The position numbers and the translations under genes are program-made. From NCBI RefSeq assembly GCF_007830055.1, contig NZ_VLLE01000002.1:135953-199952 (forward strand): a DNA stretch of 64,000 bases, given 5' to 3'. Shown here in pieces: positions 52,037 through 61,279 of this stretch. The first letter of the stretch is position 1. Every line of letters starts with the position of its first letter. The notes under the pieces were generated by a model. It was not told the origin of the DNA and made no database searches. It saw only the letters and a list, made by a program, of their open reading frames with translations. Source of the stretch: Lacibacter cauensis (GTDB lineage Bacteria > Bacteroidota > Bacteroidia > Chitinophagales > Chitinophagaceae).

Positions 52037-53662
52037 TTACTTTTCTGCCGGCCATTTTTCAAAATCAGGAAACCAACTGCTGTTCCAATATTGATAACGT
52101 GGAATAACAGTTACTTTCAATCGGCGTAGAAAATCAGCATAATTTTTTTGAGAAGGCATGCTCCATAAACTTTCACATACGGCGGTCATGCGTGGGAAAA
52201 CCATGTAATCTACTTTGGTACTCCACTCCATGTATTCGGTCCATACGTTGGCTTGTCCGCCGAGTATTTTATGCTCTAATCCTTTTTGTTTGATGGATGC
52301 AGGAACAGGATCGTAATTGTAAACAGCTTCCAATGGATTGTAACCATGTATCGCCAGACTGTCTTTCGGGTCTTTGCTCTGGTAATGATCGAAGTAGTAG
52401 GGCTTGCCCGGCGTCATAATCACATTGAAACCTTTGTTGGCAGCTTCAATCGCTTTAGCATCGTTGGCCCAGTTCATCACGATGGTATTTGTGTCGAGTT
52501 TGCCTTCCATGATCTCGTGCCAGCCGATCACTTTTTTATTTTTCTCTTTCAGGTATTTGCTCACCTGTTCAATAAAATACGTTTGCAGTGCCACTTCATC
52601 TTTCAGTTTGTTTTGTTTGATGAACTGTTGCGTAGCTGCACTTTGTTTCCACCACATCTTACTGCACTCATCGCCACCCACATGTATGTAAGGCGATGGA
52701 AAGAGATCAGCAATTTCATGAAATACCTTGCGCAAAAATTCAAAGGTCGCAGGTGTTGGAGCCAATACATTGTTCACCCGGTTGTACATACCCCATGTGG
52801 CTGCAACGCCCCATTTGTTGGTTGGATCTGTACTTAATTCGGGATAAGCTGTAATGGTTGCACGGCTATGCCCGGGAATATCAATTTCAGGAATGATCGT
52901 AATGCCACGCACAGATGCATAGGCGATAATCTCTTTTACTTCGGCTCTTGTGTAATAACCACCGTAACGTTTGTGTTCGTAACGGGCAGGTGTATCTTTA
53001 AAATGACCGATGAGTGTTGAATCTCTCCACGAACCAATACTGTTAAGTTTGGGATAGGAAAGCATTTCAATCCGCCAGCCCTGGTCATCTGTTAAATGCC
53101 AATGAAAAGTATTGAATTTATGAAAAGTCAAATAGTCGATATACTTTTTGATATATGAAACGGGAAAGAAATGACGCACTACATCGAGATGCATGCCACG
53201 ATAAGCAAACCGTGGATAATCATAAATGCGGCAGGCGGTAACCTCAATGGCGGATGTTTGTTTCAGCGGCAGTAATTGTAACAAGGTTTGAATACCGTTC
53301 ACAATACCTCTTACCGTTTTTGCTTTTAGTACGATCTGCTGGTTCTGTACTTCCAGTATATACATTTCATCTTTTGAAACGGCATTACTGAACTGCAAAA
53401 AAACAGTTGCTTTTGTTTTTACAGCCTTACTGTTTTGTGCAGTTGTTGGTAAACCGCATTGCTGTTGTAATTGCTGTTGCAGGTAAGCGGCCTGTTGTGT
53501 AAAGATGTCATCAAATGATATAACTGCATTTGCTGAAAGTTTTACAGGCTGTCCATTCAATTGTTCTGTTTTTACGGGAACCGGAACAACAGCGTTTAGT
53601 TGTTGAGCCTTGATTGTAGTGGCAATAAACAGCAGGAATATGAAAAGCGTTTGTTTGTACAT
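52037..53662 (-). CDS. beta-N-acetylhexosaminidase (GH20)
   Basis: A 541-residue exported glycosidase (signal ending TTIKAQ). Residues 20-150 are the GH20b N-terminal domain. RFAYRGMHLDVVRHFFPVSY opens the catalytic barrel. NTFHWHLTDDQGWRIEMLSY is the conserved HWHLTDDQGW block, and YIHVGGDECSKMWWKQSAAT carries the catalytic Asp-Glu pair. NVWTEYMEWSTKVDYMVFPR lies near the end. It releases terminal N-acetylglucosamine or galactosamine, for example from chitin oligomers or glycans. Transcribed alone. Confidence 0.95.
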   Translation of the reverse strand: MYKQTLFIFLLFIATTIKAQQLNAVVPVPVKTEQLNGQPVKLSANAVISFDDIFTQQAAYLQQQLQQQCGLPTTAQNSKAVKTKATVFLQFSNAVSKDEMYILEVQNQQIVLKAKTVRGIVNGIQTLLQLLPLKQTSAIEVTACRIYDYPRFAYRGMHLDVVRHFFPVSYIKKYIDYLTFHKFNTFHWHLTDDQGWRIEMLSYPKLNSIGSWRDSTLIGHFKDTPARYEHKRYGGYYTRAEVKEIIAYASVRGITIIPEIDIPGHSRATITAYPELSTDPTNKWGVAATWGMYNRVNNVLAPTPATFEFLRKVFHEIADLFPSPYIHVGGDECSKMWWKQSAATQQFIKQNKLKDEVALQTYFIEQVSKYLKEKNKKVIGWHEIMEGKLDTNTIVMNWANDAKAIEAANKGFNVIMTPGKPYYFDHYQSKDPKDSLAIHGYNPLEAVYNYDPVPASIKQKGLEHKILGGQANVWTEYMEWSTKVDYMVFPRMTAVCESLWSMPSQKNYADFLRRLKVTVIPRYQYWNSSWFPDFEKWPAEK

Positions 53663-53803
53663 GCGGTAAAGATAGCAACTGCTTCCTGCGTGATGAAAAA
53701 CGTAAGCATGCTTTTCTGTCCGTTAACCTGTTTTAACAAATCGCTCATCATATTTTTAAAGAAACAGTAAACGGTTCGATTATTTTTATTAAAACTTATC
53801 AGT

Positions 53804-54682
53804 ATGAAATTCACTTTGCTTGCAGCCGCTTTACTTTTTATGCAAACCCTCATTGCACAACAAAGGGTGCAGGTATTTGAGCCGGGTATTATCTCCAGTG
53901 GCGGACAGTTTGGCTTAACCATTTCGCCCGATAGTAAAACTGCATTCTGGGTTTATTCCAATGGAGCAAGAGATACGCTGCAGATCATGCAATCGGTAAA
54001 ACGCAACGGCAAATGGCAGAAGCCTGTTACGGCTGTTTTCTCTACACGTACTGCTGCATGGAAAGATATTGATCCCATATTTACACCCGATGGTAAAACC
54101 GTGTTGTTTCAATCGAACAGGGCAGTACCGGGCAAACCCAACCGCAAAGGGTTTGATATCTGGGCATCACATCTTACAAAAGATGGCTGGAGTGAAGCTG
54201 TGCATTTAGGGAATGTAATAAACAGCGATTCTTCAGAATCATACGCATCTGCAACACGGAAAGGCGATATATATTTTATGAAGAGCAATGAAGATGGGAA
54301 AGGTTCATCGGATATTTATGTTTCCAGGTTTGTTAAGGGAAGCTATCAAACACCGATCAACATTGGTGCCCCGGTTAATACAACAGCAAGAGAATCGAAT
54401 CCGTTCATATCTCCTAAAGGCAATTACATCATTTATTTTTCCAGCGATCCGAAAGGATTGGGTGAAGTGGATCTGTACATCAGCTTTTATAAAAATGGCA
54501 AATGGAGTGAGCCGAAGAATTTAGGTGCGCCCATTAATTCAGCTGATGCAGAGTTTTGTCCCTTTGTACATGAAAAAGAAAAACGCTTGTACTTCAGCCG
54601 ACAGCAAAAAATAACCGGCAGCAATCGTATGGTGGAAGAGTTGGTTTGGATTCCGTTTGATGTAAATACTTACCGAAACTGA
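53804..54682 (+). CDS. secreted PD40/WD40-like repeat protein
   Basis: A 292-residue exported protein (signal ending TLIAQQ). It is a beta-propeller built from TolB-type PD40 units. GGQFGLTISPDSKTAFWVYS, WKDIDPIFTPDGKTVLFQSN, SESYASATRKGDIYFMKSNE, ESNPFISPKGNYIIYFSSDP and DAEFCPFVHEKEKRLYFSRQ are successive blades. There is no catalytic signature. It probably mediates protein or carbohydrate binding in the periplasm. Confidence 0.9.
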   Translation: MKFTLLAAALLFMQTLIAQQRVQVFEPGIISSGGQFGLTISPDSKTAFWVYSNGARDTLQIMQSVKRNGKWQKPVTAVFSTRTAAWKDIDPIFTPDGKTVLFQSNRAVPGKPNRKGFDIWASHLTKDGWSEAVHLGNVINSDSSESYASATRKGDIYFMKSNEDGKGSSDIYVSRFVKGSYQTPINIGAPVNTTARESNPFISPKGNYIIYFSSDPKGLGEVDLYISFYKNGKWSEPKNLGAPINSADAEFCPFVHEKEKRLYFSRQQKITGSNRMVEELVWIPFDVNTYRN

Positions 54683-54783
54683 TTCTGTCGTAAACGGCCT
54701 TTTGTTTGTCGCAGCCGCACCTCTTATTTTGAACATAATGCGTGTATGTTTGTTGTATCAATCATTCATTAAACTACATCATC

Positions 54784-55236
54784 ATGCAAAAGATCACTCC
54801 TTTTTTATGGTTCGACGGCAATGCAGAAGAAGCTATGAACTTTTATCTGTCTGTATTTAAAAATTCAAAAAAGATTTCTGTAATGCCCGGCCCCGGTGGA
54901 ACAGTAATGGGCGTTGCCTTTGAAATTGAAGGAACAGAATTTAAAGGACTCAATGGCGGACCCATGTTTAAGTTCAACGAATCGGTCTCGTTTTTTGTTA
55001 ATGCAGAAACACAGGAGGAGATTGATTACTACTGGGAGCGTTTAACTTCCAATGGCGGATCCGAAAGTATGTGTGGCTGGTTAAAAGATCAATTTGGTTT
55101 GAGTTGGCAGATCGTTCCGCCGGCATTGGGTCAATTACTCAGCCATCCTGATCGTGAAAAAGCAGGGCGTGTAATGCAGGCGATGTTGCAAATGAAAAAG
55201 ATTGTGATTGCTGATCTTGAAAAAGCTGCTCAATAA
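54784..55236 (+). CDS. VOC-superfamily PhnB-like protein
   Basis: A 150-residue protein of the 3-demethylubiquinone-methyltransferase-like PhnB branch of VOC proteins. QKITPFLWFDGNAEEAMNFY and LSVFKNSKKISVMPGPGGTV are its opening motifs. AFEIEGTEFKGLNGGPMFKF, then DYYWERLTSNGGSESMCGWL and LKDQFGLSWQIVPPALGQLL, match the rest. Many members are of unknown activity. ATG 54784 is used because the domain starts there; the frame is open 42 bases further upstream. Confidence 0.9.
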   Translation: MQKITPFLWFDGNAEEAMNFYLSVFKNSKKISVMPGPGGTVMGVAFEIEGTEFKGLNGGPMFKFNESVSFFVNAETQEEIDYYWERLTSNGGSESMCGWLKDQFGLSWQIVPPALGQLLSHPDREKAGRVMQAMLQMKKIVIADLEKAAQ

Positions 55237-55274
55237 TTTTTTGTAGCTTACCAATTCATCTCAAACCATTCATC

Positions 55275-55901
55275 ATGCCTGCTGCAACCAACTGGCCCGA
55301 AGCCATCAAACCTTTGCTCAAAAAATACAAAGGCAAACAACATCCGCTGGAGTATAAAAATACCTATCAACTGATGGTAATGGTTGTATTGTCGGCACAG
55401 GATAGCGATCGTAACATCAACAGCCTTGCACCAACATTATTTGAAGCTTATCCCAATATGCAGTCGCTGGCAAAGGCAACAGAAGAAACACTGTTTCCCT
55501 ACATCAGTAAAGTGCGCAACTTCGGTAATAAAGCAAAATGGTTAACAGGCATTGCACAACAAATTAAAAAAGATGCAGCTATACCGCTTACGTTAGATGA
55601 ATTGGTGGCATTGCCCGGCATTGGTCGTAAGTCGGCTTGTGTTATTTTGCGTGAAAGCGGTAAGCCGGCTGAAGGTGTAATTGTTGATCTGCATGTGGTG
55701 CGTGTAGCTCCACGTTTAGGTATTGCCACAGGTACTGATCCCAAGAAAATTGAAAAGCAGATCATGGAGGCCCTGCCGCAGAAAGATTGGGACGCAGGTA
55801 TGGCCATGTCGTTTTTAGGACGGGAAATCTGCCGGCCCAAACCAAACTGCGACAAGTGTTTGATGAATACGGTTTGTGCATATTACAAGGCCAACAGCTA
55901 G
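55275..55901 (+). CDS. endonuclease III-like DNA glycosylase
   Basis: A 208-residue DNA repair enzyme of the Nth family. MVMVVLSAQDSDRNINSLAP is the first helix. LDELVALPGIGRKSACVIL is the helix-hairpin-helix motif with the catalytic Lys in GRKSA. VIVDLHVVRVAPRLG carries the catalytic Asp. CRPKPNCDKCLMNTVC is the C-x6-C-x2-C-x5-C cluster loop for a 4Fe-4S cluster. It removes oxidised pyrimidines and nicks abasic sites. It is separate from any other repair gene here. Confidence 0.94.
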   Translation: MPAATNWPEAIKPLLKKYKGKQHPLEYKNTYQLMVMVVLSAQDSDRNINSLAPTLFEAYPNMQSLAKATEETLFPYISKVRNFGNKAKWLTGIAQQIKKDAAIPLTLDELVALPGIGRKSACVILRESGKPAEGVIVDLHVVRVAPRLGIATGTDPKKIEKQIMEALPQKDWDAGMAMSFLGREICRPKPNCDKCLMNTVCAYYKANS

Positions 55902-55981
55902 CCCGATTTGTATAATTTAAGCGATGGTTGTAATATTGAACTGCAGCTTACAAATTAGCTGCTTTGAAAACCATCCTTGTA

Positions 55982-57208
55982 ATGGAAAACCAAAAACCAT
56001 CTTTCAACCGCCGGAAATTTTTAACCAATGCTGCTAAAATCGCAGGTGTTGGTGCGGCGGGATTTATTTATATCAAAGGTTGCGATAACGAACCTTCTGA
56101 AGTAGAGCCGGGGCCGGGTAGTAAGCATGTTTTTTTAACAGATCCTTACTTACTTACGCTTGAGTCTTCCAAACTCTATATCCGCTGGATCACCAACCTT
56201 AAATCGTACAGTTGGGTTGAGTTTGGTGAAACAGAAAATTTTACACACAGGCAACATACAGTGAACAATGGGCTTGTGCAAGCAAACACCCGTATTCACG
56301 AAGTGGAGCTGGATAATCTTAAACCTGGTACAAACTATTATTACAGGGTCGCATCAAAAAGCATTGTAAAGTTTCAGCCTTACAAAGTTGTGTATGGTGA
56401 AACGATCTACAGCAAAACATTTCAGTTTATAACAATGGATGAGCAGGCAACAGAAGCAAGCTGGCTTATTTTAAACGATATTCATGACGTAAAAGAATCA
56501 TATAGTCATTTAATCAGCTTGAATAAAAATGAATCATTTGATTATGTTTTTTTGAACGGTGATATGTTTAACGATCCGGAGAGTGAAGAACAGGTGATTG
56601 AACTAACGATTAAACCTTGTGCCGAAACTTTTGCGGCACAAAAGCCAATGATTTTTGTAAGGGGTAATCATGATATACGAGGGCAGTTTGCAAGAGAAAC
56701 GATCGATTATTTATCGTTTCCGAACGGCGCATATTTTACTTATCGCCACGGGCCGGTTTTTGTAATTGTGTTAGATACAGGAGAAGATAAAGAAGATACA
56801 GCTGCTGTATACTCCGGTCTTGTTGACTTTGAAAACTTCCGTCGAACACAGGCAGCGTGGCTCGAAAAAGTGCTGCAATCAGAAGCGTATAAAAATGCTC
56901 CTTTTAAAGTTGTAAAGATGCATATACCTACGCATTATACGGTAGGTGCGAAAGGCGAACTCCATTGCCGTAAATTGTTTACGCCACTCTTAAATCAATA
57001 CAAAGTTGATTTGGTAATATCTGGACATACGCACAAGTATGGAGTTTATCCGCCAAATGCAGCGCATCATTATCCATTGGTTATTGGAGGAGGACCCAAA
57101 CCCGGTACCCGAACGTTGATAAAAGTAAAAGCCAACATGGAAGAATTAAAGTTGCAGATGCTCGATGATTCCGGAAAACAAGTTGGCGAATACATTGTAA
57201 AGCGCTGA
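55982..57208 (+). CDS. Tat-exported metallophosphoesterase with fibronectin-like N-domain
   Basis: A 408-residue protein. NRRKFLTNAAKIAGVGAAGF is a twin-arginine signal. Residues about 45-140 form a purple-acid-phosphatase-type fibronectin domain (LYIRWITNLKSYSWVEFGET, LKPGTNYYYRVAS). Residues about 155-360 are the phosphoesterase: ILNDIHDVKES (D, H), VFLNGDMFNDPES (GD), FVRGNHDIRG (GNH), VVKMHIPTHY and LVISGHTHKYGV (GHxH). Two metals would be bound. Substrate unknown. The ATG at 55982 places the Tat motif near the N-terminus. It is closely followed by the GNAT gene. Confidence 0.92.
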   Translation: MENQKPSFNRRKFLTNAAKIAGVGAAGFIYIKGCDNEPSEVEPGPGSKHVFLTDPYLLTLESSKLYIRWITNLKSYSWVEFGETENFTHRQHTVNNGLVQANTRIHEVELDNLKPGTNYYYRVASKSIVKFQPYKVVYGETIYSKTFQFITMDEQATEASWLILNDIHDVKESYSHLISLNKNESFDYVFLNGDMFNDPESEEQVIELTIKPCAETFAAQKPMIFVRGNHDIRGQFARETIDYLSFPNGAYFTYRHGPVFVIVLDTGEDKEDTAAVYSGLVDFENFRRTQAAWLEKVLQSEAYKNAPFKVVKMHIPTHYTVGAKGELHCRKLFTPLLNQYKVDLVISGHTHKYGVYPPNAAHHYPLVIGGGPKPGTRTLIKVKANMEELKLQMLDDSGKQVGEYIVKR

Positions 57209-57215
57209 GTGAAGT

Positions 57216-57659
57216 ATGATACGTCCTGCAACAACAAACGATTATCCGCTGCTCCTAACATTGTGGGAAGCTTCTGTGCGTGCCACACATGATTTTCTGC
57301 CGGAGGATTATCTGCAGTATATCAAAGCCATTTTACCCAGGGCTTTTTCGCATGTACAGCTCTTTGTGTATGCAGACAGTGCCGAAACTGTTTATGGTTT
57401 TGCAGGCGTTGATGAAGCGAAGATTGAAATGCTTTTTATTCACCCCGATAGTCGTGGTAAAGGAATTGGCAGGCAACTGATTACATTCTGCTTGCAGGAG
57501 CTGGGCGCATGTAAAGTAGATGTGAACGAACAGAACCAACAGGCTGTTGATTTTTATTTGCACATGGGTTTTACTGTTACCGGCAGAAGCGAACTGGATG
57601 GTGCAGGCCAACCTTTTCCTCTCTTGCATATGCAAATCGCAACTTCATCTACGCAATAG
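57216..57659 (+). CDS. GNAT-family N-acetyltransferase
   Basis: A 147-residue acetyltransferase. MIRPATTNDYPLLLTLWEAS opens the fold. IEMLFIHPDSRGKGIGRQLI holds the R/Q-x-x-G-x-G/A acetyl-CoA loop. CKVDVNEQNQQAVDFYLHMG and FTVTGRSELDGAGQPFPLLH close the domain. It transfers an acetyl group to an amine; the substrate is not visible. It starts seven bases after the phosphoesterase stop, so the two may be cotranscribed. Confidence 0.93.
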   Translation: MIRPATTNDYPLLLTLWEASVRATHDFLPEDYLQYIKAILPRAFSHVQLFVYADSAETVYGFAGVDEAKIEMLFIHPDSRGKGIGRQLITFCLQELGACKVDVNEQNQQAVDFYLHMGFTVTGRSELDGAGQPFPLLHMQIATSSTQ

Positions 57660-57719
57660 TTTGCTGATCTGTTTTTGCCGAACCATCATCTTGCTTTAGT
57701 TTAGCAGAAATTATTTTCA

Positions 57720-58517
57720 TTGGCAATACTTCCTCCCGAAATAAGAACTGTGCAGGTAATGCGGTATGTAACACCTTTGCGTGAAGGAGGTTCGTTGCCT
57801 GCCATTGCCGAAGCCGATGATGGTTTTCTGTATGTGTTGAAATTTCGTGGAGCAGGACAGGGGAAGAGAGCATTGGTAGCCGATTTTATTGGTGCTGAAA
57901 TTGCAAGGGCTATTGGTTTAAAAGTACCGGAAGTGGTGTTTGCCGAACTGGACGAAGCTTTTGGACGTACAGAACCTGACGAAGAAATTCAGGATCTGCT
58001 GAAAGCAAGCCAGGGATTAAATCTGGGGCTGCATTATTTGTCCGGGGCCATTACTTACGATCCTGCAGTAAACAAAGTTGAAGCATTGCTTGCATCGAAA
58101 ATTGTTTGGCTCGATGCATTGCTCACCAACGTAGACCGTACTGCACGCAACACCAACATGCTTACCTGGAAAAATGAACTGTGGTTGATTGATCATGGTG
58201 CTGCTTTATATTTTCATCATTCGGGTTATCAGTGGCAAGAACAGGCAATACGTCCGTTTGTGCAGATCAAAGATCACGTGCTGCTACCACAAGCCAAACA
58301 GTTGCAGGAAGTTGATGAGCAACTGAAACAAATCCTTACACCGGAGCGTATTGCAGCTATTGTATCGGTTGTGCCCGATAGTTTTTTAATTGGTGAACAT
58401 GAAACAAAAGATCCTGCTGCATTACGGGAAGTATATGTACAGTTTCTGAATACACGCATACAACATTCATCCATCTTTGTAAACGAAGCCATCCATGCAG
58501 GAAAAACGCACATTTGA
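57720..58517 (+). CDS. HipA-like kinase family protein
   Basis: A 265-residue protein of the short HipA-like group. FLYVLKFRGAGQGKRALVAD contains the nucleotide-binding Lys/Gly stretch. DFIGAEIARAIGLKVPEVVF is the following helix, and LDALLTNVDRTARNTNMLTW is the catalytic D-x-x-x-x-N motif. ELWLIDHGAALYFHH is the DxG-like metal loop. The start codon is TTG at 57720. The gene overlaps the next one (DUF3037) by 23 bases, so the pair is translationally linked. These kinases are not always toxins; no HipB-like partner is present. Confidence 0.85.
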   Translation: MAILPPEIRTVQVMRYVTPLREGGSLPAIAEADDGFLYVLKFRGAGQGKRALVADFIGAEIARAIGLKVPEVVFAELDEAFGRTEPDEEIQDLLKASQGLNLGLHYLSGAITYDPAVNKVEALLASKIVWLDALLTNVDRTARNTNMLTWKNELWLIDHGAALYFHHSGYQWQEQAIRPFVQIKDHVLLPQAKQLQEVDEQLKQILTPERIAAIVSVVPDSFLIGEHETKDPAALREVYVQFLNTRIQHSSIFVNEAIHAGKTHI

Positions 58518-58881
58518 GTATGCCGTTATACGTGTTGTGCCACGTGTGGAACGGGAAGAGTTCCTGAACGTGGGGGTGATCGTTTTTTGCAAACGACCTG
58601 CATTTCTCGATATGCAATATGTGCTGGATGAAAAGCGCTTATTGGCGATCGATCCCGAGATTGATCTGGCTGATGTACGCATGCATCTTGAAGCGTTTGA
58701 ACAAATCAGTAAAGGCGTTAAAGGAAGCAGCCCGATTGCAGAGCTTGATCATGCAGCACGTTTCCGTTGGTTAACAGCCAAGCGAAGTACAATTGTACAG
58801 GCATCTGCTGTGCATCCGGGTTTGTGTTTCGATCCAGCAGTTACAACCGATCAGTTATTACAAAAGCTTGTACTTCTTTAA
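58495..58881 (+). CDS. DUF3037 family protein
   Basis: A 128-residue protein matching DUF3037: TFEYAVIRVVPRVEREEFLN, VGVIVFCKRPAFLDMQYVL, FEQISKGVKGSSPIAELDHA and RFRWLTAKRSTIVQASAVHP are the conserved blocks. It overlaps the HipA-like kinase gene and is found next to such kinases as a recurrent pair, which suggests that it is a partner or substrate. The biochemical function is unknown. Confidence 0.9.
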   Translation: MQEKRTFEYAVIRVVPRVEREEFLNVGVIVFCKRPAFLDMQYVLDEKRLLAIDPEIDLADVRMHLEAFEQISKGVKGSSPIAELDHAARFRWLTAKRSTIVQASAVHPGLCFDPAVTTDQLLQKLVLL

Positions 58882-58902
58882 TCATCTTTATTTGTTGCAG
58901 TA

Positions 58903-59220
58903 ATGATTGAAATAAAAGGCAAACCTGTTGATGATGAAACAAGATGCGAGCATTATCATTCGCCTCTTGATATTATTGCTATTAGGTTTAAATGCTGTAA
59001 TACGTATTATCCTTGTTATTTCTGTCATGAAGAAACTGCCGGACACACTGCCCAACGCTGGCAGGCGAATGAGTTGGATACAAAAGCTATTCTTTGCGGC
59101 GTGTGCAAGCATGAGCTAACCATCAGCCAATACCTCCACAGCGGCTATCATTGCCCAAACTGCAATGCTGCATTCAACCCCAAGTGCAACAACCACAATC
59201 ACCTTTATTTCGACCTCTGA
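58903..59220 (+). CDS. CHY zinc finger protein
   Basis: A 105-residue protein. The CHY-type zinc finger begins with CEHYHSPLDIIAIRFKCC and continues through YPCYFCHEETAGH. CGVCKHELTISQY, CPNCNAAFNPKC and HNHLYFDL supply the remaining Cys and His ligands. It should bind about three zinc ions. The role is unknown; in eukaryotes this finger is found in PIRH2. It follows the DUF3037 gene by 21 bases and may be its third cistron. Confidence 0.92.
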   Translation: MIEIKGKPVDDETRCEHYHSPLDIIAIRFKCCNTYYPCYFCHEETAGHTAQRWQANELDTKAILCGVCKHELTISQYLHSGYHCPNCNAAFNPKCNNHNHLYFDL

Positions 59221-59371
59221 GTCCTTTAGCTGCAGTTGATTTTTATCATTTCAACAGGTTTCAAACACGTATTTTAATCAGTTTATTTTCTAATACTGGT
59301 CATTACCTGCGTTTTTTAGATGATGGAAATTTAGGTCTGTATTCGACACATCACCTCAAAAAACAGTAATC

Positions 59372-59806
59372 ATGAAACGGGAATATTGGATCAATGTAAA
59401 ACATGTTGACAACCGTCTTGTAATTTTCCTGAATGGTGAAACCATTTGGGACAGCGGCATTATTCATGGCGATCCGCAAATGGACGAAATGATTGAAATA
59501 ACTCAAGAACTGCAGGCGCATCCTGAATACGCCAGTGAATTGATCTTTGAAGGCTTTAACGATTCGTATGATTCGAAGAGTGCCGATGATCAACTCAATC
59601 CCTGGCATTTTCAATACCGCATTTTTTCAAGGGTTATTGATGCTAAAGGAAATTTGCTTAAGGAAACCGATCTTATCCGTCCGTATAACGAGCGGCATTT
59701 GTCAAACCCCAATATCAAAGCCATTGACAACAGTTACCAGCTGGTGTTAAAAGGCGATGAATACAAAGTAATCTCCAACTCATTGGTGCAACATTTTTAC
59801 GAGTAG
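59372..59806 (+). CDS. uncharacterised soluble protein
   Basis: A 144-residue soluble protein with a compact beta-rich opening (EYWINVKHVDNRLVIFLNGE). A His/Asp-rich middle and the segment HFQYRIFSRVIDAKGNLLKE follow. I do not recognise the family. No signal peptide is visible. A perfect 15-bp hairpin follows the stop codon. Confidence 0.65.
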   Translation: MKREYWINVKHVDNRLVIFLNGETIWDSGIIHGDPQMDEMIEITQELQAHPEYASELIFEGFNDSYDSKSADDQLNPWHFQYRIFSRVIDAKGNLLKETDLIRPYNERHLSNPNIKAIDNSYQLVLKGDEYKVISNSLVQHFYE

Positions 59807-59812
59807 CATCCA

Positions 59813-59845
59813 CAAACAGGCGTTTCAAATTGAAACGCCTGTTTG
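59813..59845 (+). terminator. hairpin after 59806
   Basis: CAAACAGGCGTTTCA (59813-59827) and TGAAACGCCTGTTTG (59831-59845) form a perfect 15-bp stem with an AAT loop. It begins seven bases after the stop codon. The T-run is weak, so it may act as a terminator and a barrier before the next gene. Confidence 0.75.
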
Positions 59846-59875
59846 CTGTTCGTGTATTCTGTTTTACTTTCGGGC

Positions 59876-60820
59876 ATGGCTTTACTCGAAGTAAGAAATG
59901 TTTTTAAAAGAGAAGGAGAAACAGTCGCTGTAAACGGTATCAGTTTTGTTCAGGAACCTTTTCAGAAAATTGGTATTGCAGGCGAAACAGGTTCTGGTAA
60001 ATCAACACTCTTAAAAATGGTGGCAGGGTTTGTACAACCCGATGCCGGCGAACTCTTCTTCAACGGACAGAAAATACTGGGACCCTTCGATCAGTTAATA
60101 CCGGGCCATCCGGGCATCGGTTATCTTTCACAGCATTTTGAATTAAGGAATAATTACTGGGTAAATGATTTTCTCGATATGGCGAATAAGCTGCCCGAAG
60201 AGGAAGAGCAACGGATTTTTGCTGTTTGTGAAATTGATCATTTACTTCGCCGCAGAACACACCAGTTATCGGGTGGCGAAAAACAACGCATTGCACTGGC
60301 ACGTTTGCTCATTACATCGCCCAAATTATTAATTCTCGACGAGCCTTTTTCCAATCTCGATGCAATGCACAAAGCAACCATGAAGCGGGTGGTGGAAGAA
60401 GCGGGCAAACAGTTTGGTACAAGTTTCATTCTTGTATCGCACGAACCGGCTGATCTGCTTGCATGGGCTGATACTGTTTTTATTATGCAGGCGGGCAAAA
60501 TTTTGCAACAGGGTACTGCAGCAGAAGTATATGAACAACCGGTAAGCGAATATGCTGCAGGATTATTGGGCGAATACAGTGCTGTTGATGCAACCTTGTT
60601 TAATAAAAGCAATGAACAGTCGAAATTATTACTTCGTCCACAGCAATTACAATTAACAACAAAAGAAAGTAATGCCGTTGAAGCAGTAGTTGCTGCAGTA
60701 CATTACCGTGGAGCCTATAGCTTGCTGGAGCTTGCTGTAAAAGAAGAACGCTTATACCTGCTGCAAACAGATAGAAGCGTTCAAAAAGGCGATACTGTTT
60801 ATGTACGGCTTGCAGACTAA
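59876..60820 (+). CDS. ABC transporter ATP-binding protein with TOBE-like domain
   Basis: A 314-residue ATPase. IGIAGETGSGKSTLLKM is Walker A. GYLSQHFELR is the Q-loop, HQLSGGEKQRIALARL the signature, KLLILDEPFSNLDAMHK Walker B with D-loop, and FILVSHEPADLL the switch His. Residues about 225-314 form a TOBE-like regulatory domain (LLRPQQLQLTTKESNAVEAV). No permease or binding protein lies beside it, so the partner is elsewhere. ATG 59876 is taken because the domain starts there. Confidence 0.93.
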   Translation: MALLEVRNVFKREGETVAVNGISFVQEPFQKIGIAGETGSGKSTLLKMVAGFVQPDAGELFFNGQKILGPFDQLIPGHPGIGYLSQHFELRNNYWVNDFLDMANKLPEEEEQRIFAVCEIDHLLRRRTHQLSGGEKQRIALARLLITSPKLLILDEPFSNLDAMHKATMKRVVEEAGKQFGTSFILVSHEPADLLAWADTVFIMQAGKILQQGTAAEVYEQPVSEYAAGLLGEYSAVDATLFNKSNEQSKLLLRPQQLQLTTKESNAVEAVVAAVHYRGAYSLLELAVKEERLYLLQTDRSVQKGDTVYVRLAD

Positions 60821-60835
60821 TGTTTTGCGCAGCGT

Positions 60836-61279
60836 TTAAACTGCACGTTTTACATTTACGGCACTTAAACCTTTATGCGTACGTTCAATCTCAAACGTAA
60901 CTTTATTGTTTTCTTTTATTGGTTCTGCCAGGTTGTTGATGTGTACAAAAATACTTTCACCACTCTCAAGGTCTTTAATAAAACCATAGCCTTTCGATTC
61001 ATTAAAGTTGCTCACAATGCCTGTTCTTATTGCATCGGCAGGATCCTGCTCCTGTTGTTTGGGAACACCAATTTCAATGTCTTCAAGTTTCACTTTTTTT
61101 ACTCTGCTTAAATCGGGTGGAGTATCAGAAATGTTTCCGTTCTCATCAATATAAGCAAGCATATCGTCTAAGGTTTTGCCTTTTGCGTTTTCTTTACGTT
61201 CCTGCTTACGCTCGGCTTTTTCTTTTTTGCTTTGTTGCTTTTTCTTTTCTCTTTCTTTTTTATTCCAGGTTTCGGCCAT
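60836..61279 (-). CDS. cold-shock domain protein with basic N-terminal extension
   Basis: A 147-residue protein. Residues 1-35 are Lys/Glu/Arg-rich and coiled (KKEREKKKQQSKKEKAERKQ), followed by an acidic linker. Residues about 84-147 are the cold-shock domain: RTGIVSNFNESKGYGFIKDL contains RNP1 (KGYGFI) and SIFVHINNL contains RNP2. It should bind single-stranded RNA or DNA. It is divergent from the RhlE-like helicase gene 310 bases away, which suggests shared cold-response control. Convergent with the ABC gene. Confidence 0.92.
   Translation of the reverse strand: MAETWNKKEREKKKQQSKKEKAERKQERKENAKGKTLDDMLAYIDENGNISDTPPDLSRVKKVKLEDIEIGVPKQQEQDPADAIRTGIVSNFNESKGYGFIKDLESGESIFVHINNLAEPIKENNKVTFEIERTHKGLSAVNVKRAV

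Noticed and set aside
57720-58517. Classical HipBA toxin-antitoxin module
   Set aside because: No HipB-like HTH gene is beside the kinase, and the kinase is of the short HipA-like group.
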